A stretch of 9,419 nt of DNA from an uncultured Lachnospiraceae bacterium (lineage in GTDB: Bacteria; Bacillota; Clostridia; Lachnospirales; Lachnospiraceae): positions 1-9,419 of the forward strand of contig CAUCOL010000045.1 of assembly GCA_958444395.1 (NCBI GenBank), read 5' to 3'. The notes under the pieces are model-generated. The model did no database searches. It was not told the DNA's origin and was given only the letters and a program-made list of their open reading frames with translations. The position numbers and the translations under genes are program-made. Positions 1-4,914 of the stretch are shown in pieces. Positions within the stretch are counted from its first letter, which is position 1; each line of letters begins with the position of its first letter.

Positions 1-601
1 CCTGCGTCTGTACCGGTCTGAGTGACCACAGATCAAACACCTTCCAGGAATCTACGATCGCCACCGGGACGATCGGCGCCTTTGCACGCATGGCACTTTT
101 AAACGCACCCGGTTTGAAGGCATCGACATGGTTTCCATTCCGGTGTTCATAGCCGCCGGACGGAAAGATAATAAACTTCCGCCCCTGCTTTACCTCCTGT
201 GCCACTTCCTGGATAATACCGGCTGCCTGCCGCAGATCATGCAGCTTGATCCGCTTTCCCTTCACCAGATCAATAAACTGGCTGACCAGCGGTCCATGCG
301 ATCTGGCATCATCCATTACCACAGAGCATGGCATTTCATGGGTATGCATGATTCCCAGCGCATCATATTTCCCCTGATGATTGGAAAACATCACATAACC
401 GCCCTCCTGCGGCAAATTTTCCTTTCCGTACTGTGTCGTTCGTATGTGTCCGGTTTTCATCATCTTACGGATCACTTTCAGATCGTATTGATACCGGAAC
501 TCCTCCGAATATTTCTCATCATGTCTGGCATAGTATTCCATCAGCGGGATCATCCAGACCCTGTGGACATTCCCCGCAATCACATAAAAAAAACGTAACA
601 C
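1..601 (-). CDS. plsC: 1-acyl-sn-glycerol-3-phosphate acyltransferase (PlsC family), 3' partial
   Basis: Probable acyltransferase adding a second acyl chain to lysophosphatidic acid to make phosphatidic acid at the inner face of the membrane. About 200 residues are visible and the C-terminus runs off the left edge. The family NHxxxxD catalytic block is seen as NHQGKYD (about residues 74-80 from the GTG start). The second conserved block is FPSGGYE (about 146-152), where FPEG is usual, and IVPVAI (about 177-182) fits the fourth block. The GTG at 601-599 is preferred because a GGAGGG sits 4 nt before it. An in-frame ATG at 613 has no ribosome binding site, and the GGAGGG would lie within its first codons. 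The gene is divergent from rqcH and has its own sigma-A-like promoter. The family call is firm; the exact acyl acceptor is inferred. Confidence 0.85.
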   Translation of the reverse strand, partial: MLRFFYVIAGNVHRVWMIPLMEYYARHDEKYSEEFRYQYDLKVIRKMMKTGHIRTTQYGKENLPQEGGYVMFSNHQGKYDALGIMHTHEMPCSVVMDDARSHGPLVSQFIDLVKGKRIKLHDLRQAAGIIQEVAQEVKQGRKFIIFPSGGYEHRNGNHVDAFKPGAFKSAMRAKAPIVPVAIVDSWKVFDLWSLRPVQTQ

Positions 602-605
602 GTTG

Positions 606-611
606 CCCTCC
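606..611 (-). promoter_or_regulatory. Ribosome binding site fixing the plsC GTG start
   Basis: GGAGGG on the minus strand, 4 nt before GTG at 601-599. It lies inside the coding sequence if the upstream ATG at 613 were used, which argues for the GTG start. Confidence 0.7.
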
Positions 612-665
612 ATTTGTTTCTTTTACTATCTTATGTAACTTCTTCGTTCATAAATGCAATATAGC

Positions 666-694
666 ATTATACTTTATTTTTTTTAATATTTCAA
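666..694 (-). promoter_or_regulatory. Sigma-A-like promoter for plsC
   Basis: On the minus strand, TTGAAA (694-689), a 17-nt spacer and a perfect TATAAT (671-666). The expected transcription start is near 659, giving a leader of roughly 58 nt before the GTG start. The -35 box lies 19 bp from the -35 box of the divergent rqcH promoter. Confidence 0.75.
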
Positions 695-713
695 CTACTT
701 CTTTTCCACCCGT

Positions 714-742
714 TTGACATCCGGTTTACTTCTATATAAAAT
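714..742 (+). promoter_or_regulatory. Sigma-A-like promoter for rqcH
   Basis: A perfect TTGACA (714-719), a 17-nt spacer and TAAAAT (737-742). The expected start of transcription is near 749, giving an rqcH leader of about 43 nt. A second TATAAT at 760-765 has no good -35 box at the right distance and is less likely to be used. Confidence 0.75.
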
Positions 743-780
743 GGAGAAATAAGGTTTCGTATAATACTATATAACAGAAA

Positions 781-786
781 TGAGGA
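781..786 (+). promoter_or_regulatory. Ribosome binding site deciding the rqcH start
   Basis: TGAGGA lies 6 nt before ATG 792. The longer open frame begins with ATG at 780, but nothing like a Shine-Dalgarno precedes that codon. The protein family also normally begins close to the MALDG sequence that follows ATG 792. Confidence 0.7.
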
Positions 787-791
787 TTAAC

Positions 792-2573
792 ATGGCATTA
801 GATGGATTTGTAATAGCAAATATGACATCCCAGCTGAACGAAACGATCTGCGGCGGCAGGATCGCCAAGATCGCCCAGCCGGAACGGGATGAGCTTTTAT
901 TTACGATAAAACAGAGCAGACCTTCCAAAGAAGATGCATCCAAAACAGTACGCAGTCAGTATCGTCTGGTGATCTCCGTCAATCCCAGCCTTCCGCTGAT
1001 CTATCTGACACAGGAGAATAAACCTTCTCCCATGACGGCACCTACCTTCTGCATGGTGCTCCGCAAGCACCTGAATAACTGCCGAATCGTCTCTATAGAG
1101 CAGCTAGGTCTGGAACGTGTACTCCGCCTGGAACTGGAGCATCTGAACGAGATGGGAGATCTGTGTAAAAAGTATCTCTATGTGGAACTGATGGGAAAAC
1201 ACAGCAACATCATCTTCTGTGATGCATCCGATACGATCATTGACAGCATCAAACACGTCTCTCTTCTGGTCAGTTCTGTCCGGGAAGTGCTGCCGGGACG
1301 CCCGTATTTTATTCCAAATACCCAATCTAAGGAAGATCCTTTCACCGTGACGCAGGAGACATTTACCGAAAAGATCCTTGCCAAACCGCTTCCGCTGGCA
1401 AAGGCTTTATATACTTCCCTGACCGGCTTCAGTCCGGTTATGGCGAATGAACTTCTATATCGTGCTTCCCTGTCCGATCATGAAACGACCGGAGAGCTGA
1501 CCGAACTGGAGAAGCTGCACCTGTTCCGCAACTTTGCACAGATGCGGGACGACTTAAAAGCACAGCATTTCGAGCCGGTGATCGTACAGAAAAACGGAGA
1601 ACCAAAGGAATTTGCCAGTATGCAGCTCACCTCCTATCAGGCAGAAGACGGCTATCAGCTGATCGATTATACCGATATCAGCCAGATGCTGTATGATTAT
1701 TACGAGACTAAAGAGATCTATTCACGGATCCACCAGAAATCATCAGATCTGCGCCGTATCACAAACACGGCACTGGAACGCAACCGCAAGAAATATGATC
1801 TGCAGGAAAAACAGCTGCATGATACACAAAAACGTGATAAATATAAAGTATATGGTGAGCTTATCACGACGTATGGCTATAGTCTGACCGGAGGAGAAAA
1901 ATACCTGGAATGCGAAAATTATTATACCAATGAAACAGTACGCATTCCTCTGGATGAGTCGAAAAATGCGATGGAAAATGCCAAACGCTATTTTGATAAA
2001 TATGCAAAGCTGAAACGTACTTTTGAAGCACTGACGGTACAGATCCGTGAGACAAAAGAAGAGATCGACCATCTGGAATCGATCAGCAATGCACTGGATA
2101 TTGCCCGGCAGGAGGCTGATCTGGTATCGATCAAACGGGAGCTGACGGAGTATGGTTATATGAAACGCCACGCTTCCAGATCCAAGGAAAAGAGTCCCGG
2201 CAAAAGCAAACCACTGCACTATCTTTCATCCGACGGTTTCCATATGTATGTCGGTAAGAATAACTACCAGAACGAAGAGCTGACCTTTAAATTTGCCAAT
2301 GGCGGTGACTGGTGGTTCCATGCCAAAAAAGCCGCCGGTTCGCATGTGATCGTCAAAACAGAAGGGCAGGAACTACCGGACCGCACCTTTGAAGAAGCGG
2401 CAGCACTGGCAGCCTACTACTCCACTGCCCGCGATCAGACAAAAGTAGAGGTCGATTATATCCAGCGAAAGCATGTCAAAAAACCAAACGGAAGCAAACC
2501 GGGCTTCGTGGTCTATTATACGAATTATTCCATGACGATCGCCCCGGAAATCCAGGGGCTGACAGAGGTTTAA
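792..2573 (+). CDS. rqcH: Rqc2 homologue RqcH (NFACT / fibronectin-binding FbpA family)
   Basis: A 593-residue NFACT-family protein. Bacillus RqcH binds peptidyl-tRNA-obstructed 50S subunits and recruits tRNA-Ala to add C-terminal alanine tails that mark stalled nascent chains for degradation; older annotations call it fibronectin-binding protein. Visible here are an N-terminal NFACT-N domain beginning MALDGFVIANM, with MVLRKHL near residue 90, and a helical middle region. Charged coiled-coil arms follow at about 305-355 and 390-460. The C-terminal NFACT-R (DUF814) domain holds the signature GGDWWFHAKKAAGSHVI at about 503-518. Length matches full family members at about 570-600 residues. The Asp-Arg pair known to matter in Bacillus RqcH appears as Glu-Arg (E108-R109). 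It has its own promoter and a short leader. Function is assigned by family; alanine tailing is not shown here. Confidence 0.93.
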   Translation: MALDGFVIANMTSQLNETICGGRIAKIAQPERDELLFTIKQSRPSKEDASKTVRSQYRLVISVNPSLPLIYLTQENKPSPMTAPTFCMVLRKHLNNCRIVSIEQLGLERVLRLELEHLNEMGDLCKKYLYVELMGKHSNIIFCDASDTIIDSIKHVSLLVSSVREVLPGRPYFIPNTQSKEDPFTVTQETFTEKILAKPLPLAKALYTSLTGFSPVMANELLYRASLSDHETTGELTELEKLHLFRNFAQMRDDLKAQHFEPVIVQKNGEPKEFASMQLTSYQAEDGYQLIDYTDISQMLYDYYETKEIYSRIHQKSSDLRRITNTALERNRKKYDLQEKQLHDTQKRDKYKVYGELITTYGYSLTGGEKYLECENYYTNETVRIPLDESKNAMENAKRYFDKYAKLKRTFEALTVQIRETKEEIDHLESISNALDIARQEADLVSIKRELTEYGYMKRHASRSKEKSPGKSKPLHYLSSDGFHMYVGKNNYQNEELTFKFANGGDWWFHAKKAAGSHVIVKTEGQELPDRTFEEAAALAAYYSTARDQTKVEVDYIQRKHVKKPNGSKPGFVVYYTNYSMTIAPEIQGLTEV

Positions 2574-2584
2574 CTGGTTTTTTT
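2541..2584 (+). terminator. Possible weak terminator or pause site after rqcH
   Basis: A GC-rich hairpin at the end of the coding sequence, GCCCCGG/CC-A-GGGGC (2541-2559), is followed by a run of seven T at 2578-2584. The T run starts 18 nt after the hairpin, too far for a standard intrinsic terminator. The closer CCAG/CTGG pairing (2552-2555 with 2574-2577) is only 4 bp with a long loop. Termination here would be partial at best. Confidence 0.25.
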
Positions 2585-2589
2585 ATACA
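2559..2589 (+). promoter_or_regulatory. Possible promoter for the PHP phosphoesterase gene
   Basis: CTGACA (2559-2564, one mismatch to TTGACA) is followed after 19 nt by TATACA (2584-2589). The spacer is longer than the preferred 17. If used, transcription would start near 2596, right at the base of the hairpin described next, leaving a leader of about 108 nt. This is a weak prediction; read-through from rqcH is the alternative. Confidence 0.3.
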
Positions 2590-2593
2590 AGCA

Positions 2594-2688
2594 GGGGCTG
2601 GTTTGTGCCGCAGACGTCACAAACCAACCCTGATCGCAGAGCAAAATCGGATCTATTGCTCACGATTTCTTCGACAAAAAACGTCTGC
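2594..2688 (+). promoter_or_regulatory. Structured leader with hairpin and loop-to-RBS-flank complementarity (candidate pseudoknot)
   Basis: The stem TGGTTTGTG (2599-2607) pairs perfectly with CACAAACCA (2618-2626). It extends below one mismatch by GGG/CCC and a G-T pair (2594-2597 with 2628-2631). The 10-nt loop contains GCAGACGT (2610-2617), exactly complementary to ACGTCTGC (2681-2688), which ends 5 nt before the GGAG ribosome binding site of the PHP gene. Between them lie two mutually exclusive 6-bp hairpins: GAGCAA/TTGCTC (2639-2644 with 2656-2661) and AAATCG/CGATTT (2644-2649 with 2663-2668). The hairpin is not followed by a T run, so it is not an intrinsic terminator. It matches no riboswitch class I can recognise. 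The complementarity is seen directly; a regulatory role is inference. Confidence 0.45.
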
Positions 2689-2693
2689 AGAAT

Positions 2694-2697
2694 GGAG
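2694..2697 (+). promoter_or_regulatory. Ribosome binding site deciding the PHP gene start
   Basis: GGAG lies 6 nt before ATG 2704. The open frame continues upstream to ATG 2605, but that codon sits inside the hairpin and has no ribosome binding site. The 33 residues it would add show no family similarity, whereas the metal-binding HVH motif is expected near the true N-terminus. Confidence 0.75.
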
Positions 2698-2703
2698 ATT
2701 ACT

Positions 2704-3558
2704 ATGCAAACAAAAGGGATACGTTCTGACAACCATGTACACACGCAGTTTTCTTCCGACAGCCAGACTCCGATGGAGCAGATGTTAAAGCAGGCGATTG
2801 CCTGCGGACTGACTTCGATCTGTTTTACCGATCATATGGATTATGACTTTCCGGATATCGGAAACGGAATGGACTTTTTATTTGATCCGGATGCCTATTT
2901 TAAAGAGCTGCACCGACTGCAGGCTCTCTATCCGCAGATTCAGATCCGACAGGGGGTCGAGCTTGGCTTAAAGCCTGACCTGACCGAAAAGTGCCAGGCA
3001 CTGACCACATCCTATCCTTTCGATTTTATCATTGGTTCAACCCATCTCGTCGATAATTTCGATCCGTACTTCCCTGCCTACTGGGAGGGCAAAACAGAAA
3101 AAGAAGGCATCGAACGCTATTATAAGATCACACTGGAAAACATCCATGCCGGGATTGACTTTGACGTATACGGTCATATCGACTATATTATTCGTTATAC
3201 GCCAACCCAGCAGGCAAACCGTGCCAAAGGCATCCATTCGGAGTCCTATATGTCTTCCTGCCTGCATGATTCAATGGATATCATCGAAGAGATTCTTCGC
3301 ACCCTGATCGAGCAGGGTCGCGGTATCGAGTTAAATACCGCCGGCTTAAAATACGGTCTGGGACATCCCCATCCGCATGAACTGGTGCTGAAACGCTACC
3401 GGGAGCTCGGCGGCGAGATCCTTTCGATCGGTTCGGACGGGCATCAGCCGGAGCATCTTGCCTATGATTTTGCAAAAGTTCCGCAGATCCTGCATGACTG
3501 TGGTTTCCGTTATTATACGGAATTTGCCGGCCGCAAACCGGTCATGATCCCACTATAA
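2704..3558 (+). CDS. hisJ: PHP-domain phosphoesterase, histidinol-phosphatase HisJ-like
   Basis: A 284-residue single-domain PHP protein, close to the 260-280 usual for HisJ/HisK-type histidinol-phosphatases, which remove phosphate from L-histidinol phosphate in histidine biosynthesis. The metal-site ligands of the family are all visible: the HVH motif (H11, H13), TDHMD (D43, H44), GVELGL (E86), GSTHLVD (H114), YGHIDY (H158), GIELNTAG (E209) and GSDGH (D245, H247). These would hold a di- or trinuclear metal centre on a distorted TIM barrel in the cytoplasm. No other his genes are in the window, so the substrate is assigned from similarity only and another phosphoester is possible. It lies 130 nt after rqcH in the same direction behind a structured leader. 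Its last 6 bp overlap the end of the convergent cysteine desulfurase gene. Confidence 0.85.
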   Translation: MQTKGIRSDNHVHTQFSSDSQTPMEQMLKQAIACGLTSICFTDHMDYDFPDIGNGMDFLFDPDAYFKELHRLQALYPQIQIRQGVELGLKPDLTEKCQALTTSYPFDFIIGSTHLVDNFDPYFPAYWEGKTEKEGIERYYKITLENIHAGIDFDVYGHIDYIIRYTPTQQANRAKGIHSESYMSSCLHDSMDIIEEILRTLIEQGRGIELNTAGLKYGLGHPHPHELVLKRYRELGGEILSIGSDGHQPEHLAYDFAKVPQILHDCGFRYYTEFAGRKPVMIPL

Positions 3559-4683
3559 ATTCCGAAGCTGTGATACACAGTCTTTCAGACAATGAACAAT
3601 ATAAGGCATCTGCTCCATCGTATTATCCCGTCCCAAAGTAATACGTATCGAGCTTCTTGCCTGCTCCTGCCCAAGCCCCATCGCTATCAGTACATGCGAT
3701 GGGCCTTCCTGCGCAGAGGTACAGGCGGAACCACCGGACACACAGATGCCATGCATCTCCAGGAGCACCATCAATGCCTGATTTTCTACTCCTTCAAAGC
3801 AGATATTTAAATTGCCCGGCAGACGCCTGTGTGGATCACCATTCAGGTAAACCGCATCCATCTCCGAAAGAATCCTTTCTCTCAGATATTCCCGCATCTG
3901 GTATTCCCGTTCATATTCCCACTCCATCTGCGTCTGCGACAACATCGCCGCCTCACCCATGCCAACGATCCCGGCTACATTTTCGGTTCCCGCACGAAGT
4001 CCTCTTTCCTGCGCACCTCCCTGCAGCAGCGCATGCATCGTAACGCCCTCTCCCACATACAGAAAACCGACTCCCTTTGGTCCGCCAAACTTATGCGCAC
4101 TGACACTCAGCATATCAATATGCTCCCGCTTCGTGTCGATCGCCAGGTGTCCATATGCCTGCACTGCATCTGTGTGAAACCAGATCCCATGCTCTCTTGC
4201 AATAGCACCGATCGCACGAACCGGTTGGATTGTCCCCACTTCATTATTGGCATACATGACACTGATCAGGGTTGTGTCCGGACGGATTGCACGACGCACC
4301 TCCTCCAAATCGACGATTCCATTTCTCCCCACCGGCAGATACGTAACGGTATGCCCCTGCTGTTCCCAGAACCGGCAGGTATGCAGGACTGCATGGTGCT
4401 CTATCTGTGTGGTAATTATGTGTCCTCCGGGTCTTTTTGCTGCGGCAATCGCAGCAGCCCAGTTATCCGATTCTGTCCCTCCACTGGTAAAAAACAGCTC
4501 CTTTGCACTGCAGTTTATCGACGCAGCAAGCTCCTGCCGCACGTTCTCGATCGTTTCCCTGATCCTTGTCCCTTCCTGATAATTTCCGGACGGATTATAA
4601 TATAACGTATGAAAATACGGCATCATTTTCTTTACTACCTGCGGATACACGGCAGTCGTCGCCGCATGGTCTAGATATATCAC
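3553..4683 (-). CDS. nifS: Cysteine desulfurase, NifS/IscS family
   Basis: A 376-residue PLP enzyme that takes sulfur from L-cysteine as a protein-bound persulfide, releasing alanine, for Fe-S cluster or tRNA thiolation pathways. The N-terminus MIYLDHAATT is typical. Other motifs are TSGGTESDN (67-74), EHHAV with the PLP-stacking His at 97, HTDAVQ with Asp172 and Gln175, and SAHKFGGPKG with the PLP Schiff-base lysine K198. Further on come RGLRAGTEN (227-235) and the catalytic cysteine C321 in SGGSACTS. The long loop after C321 leading into PSHVLIAMGL fits the group I IscS/NifS type rather than SufS. The start is GTG at 4683-4681, with GGGGAGG 8 nt upstream. No iscU, thiI or other partner is visible, so the sulfur acceptor is unknown. 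It is convergent with the PHP gene and divergent from the flippase gene. Confidence 0.92.
   Translation of the reverse strand: MIYLDHAATTAVYPQVVKKMMPYFHTLYYNPSGNYQEGTRIRETIENVRQELAASINCSAKELFFTSGGTESDNWAAAIAAAKRPGGHIITTQIEHHAVLHTCRFWEQQGHTVTYLPVGRNGIVDLEEVRRAIRPDTTLISVMYANNEVGTIQPVRAIGAIAREHGIWFHTDAVQAYGHLAIDTKREHIDMLSVSAHKFGGPKGVGFLYVGEGVTMHALLQGGAQERGLRAGTENVAGIVGMGEAAMLSQTQMEWEYEREYQMREYLRERILSEMDAVYLNGDPHRRLPGNLNICFEGVENQALMVLLEMHGICVSGGSACTSAQEGPSHVLIAMGLGQEQARSSIRITLGRDNTMEQMPYIVHCLKDCVSQLRNL
3568..3580. terminator. Small hairpin at the convergent gene junction (weak candidate terminator)
   Basis: CTGTG-ATA-CACAG, a 5-bp stem just inside the 3' end of the cysteine desulfurase gene and 10 bp past the PHP stop codon. 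On the plus strand it is followed by TCTTTC only. It is the only hairpin I see near this junction and is too weak to be called a terminator with confidence. Confidence 0.2.
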
Positions 4684-4782
4684 CGGCTTTTCCTCCCCTT
4701 GCTCTGTCTGGTGCCGGCTTCCTGTTCTGACAACCGGCTCCTGCTATAGAATATGCAGAAAAAGAGGGATGTTGCACAGCTT

Positions 4783-4824
4783 TCTTCCGGAACAAACAGC
4801 TTTCAGAATGCGGCTCTTCCGGAA
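4783..4824. repeat. Two copies of the palindrome-containing 10-mer TCTTCCGGAA
   Basis: The copies are at 4783-4792 and 4815-4824. Each contains the perfect 8-bp palindrome TTCCGGAA, and their centres are exactly 32 bp apart, about three helical turns. Each is preceded by an ACAGCTTTC copy, directly in the first case and after an 11-nt insertion in the second. They could be paired protein-binding sites. Confidence 0.45.
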
Positions 4825-4862
4825 AACATGCTGAAAAATGCTTTCTTTGCCGCATTTTTCAG
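4805..4862. repeat. Competing inverted repeats sharing one arm
   Basis: CTGAAAAATGC (4831-4841) pairs perfectly over 11 bp with GCATTTTTCAG (4852-4862) across a 10-nt loop. The overlapping arm GCCGCATTTT (4849-4858) can instead pair with AGAATGCGGC (4805-4814) over 10 bp including one G-T pair. The two structures cannot form together, an arrangement typical of attenuator switches, though no clean terminator T run follows on either strand. Confidence 0.4.
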
Positions 4863-4879
4863 GGAATCTGCCCATATAC

Positions 4880-4895
4880 TACAGTAATGACTGTA
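4880..4895. promoter_or_regulatory. Palindrome TACAGT-N4-ACTGTA, candidate operator
   Basis: A perfect 6-bp inverted repeat around a 4-nt centre, starting at the last base of a TATACT -10-like box (4875-4880) and ending 19 bp before the flippase start codon. That position is typical of a repressor site over the transcription start. The binding protein is unknown. Confidence 0.4.
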
Positions 4896-4898
4896 TCG

Positions 4899-4914
4899 AA
4901 GGGTCTATCCTCCT
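4899..4914 (+). promoter_or_regulatory. Unusual translation start region of the flippase gene
   Basis: The only Shine-Dalgarno-like sequence, AAGGG (4899-4903), is 11 nt from ATG 4915, longer than usual. The bases right before the ATG are CCTCCT, which cannot pair with the anti-Shine-Dalgarno. AGGG (4900-4903) can fold onto TCCT (4908-4911) across a 4-nt loop and hide the site. An in-frame stop at 4888-4890 excludes a much longer protein. Confidence 0.45.

Larger units (their letters stand above)
4684..4914. promoter_or_regulatory. 231-bp divergent intergenic region rich in short repeats
   Basis: This gap lies between two divergent genes and contains no convincing gene. It holds CCGGCT three times (4683, 4714, 4734), ACAGCTTTC twice (4776-4784, 4796-4804), TCTTCCGGAA twice (4783-4792, 4815-4824), a pair of competing inverted repeats (4805-4862), and a palindrome near the flippase start (4880-4895). 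No strong sigma-A promoter is evident for either gene. A TATACT at 4875-4880 with GCATTT 17 nt upstream is the best plus-strand candidate, and the minus-strand candidates are worse. An 86-codon open frame starting at 4855 on the minus strand overlaps the cysteine desulfurase and has no ribosome binding site. Confidence 0.5.

Noticed and set aside
128..598. Open frame of 156 codons on the plus strand
   Set aside because: It is antisense to plsC, where the NHxxxxD motif is clear on the minus strand.
760..765. Second TATAAT upstream of rqcH
   Set aside because: There is no acceptable -35 box 16-18 nt upstream. The TTGACA-N17-TAAAAT promoter just before it is much better.
2594..2631. Hairpin after rqcH as an intrinsic terminator
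   Set aside because: Neither strand has a T run after the stem. The T7 tract lies on the 5' side of the hairpin.
2605..2703. N-terminal extension of the PHP protein from ATG 2605
   Set aside because: It has no ribosome binding site, the codons lie within the hairpin, and the added residues resemble no PHP protein. ATG 2704 has a well-placed GGAG.
3829..4605. Open frame of 258 codons on the plus strand
   Set aside because: It is antisense to the cysteine desulfurase, which is complete and well conserved. The predicted protein is rich in His, Arg, Cys and Pro with no domain pattern.
4683..4743. Three CCGGCT copies (4683, 4714, 4734)
   Set aside because: The unit is only 6 bp, the spacings are uneven (31 and 20), and one copy overlaps the cysteine desulfurase start codon. 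It is likely chance in a GC-rich stretch.
4595..4855. 86-codon minus-strand open frame upstream of the cysteine desulfurase
   Set aside because: It overlaps the start of the desulfurase gene in another frame, begins inside an inverted repeat, lacks a ribosome binding site and shows no family similarity.
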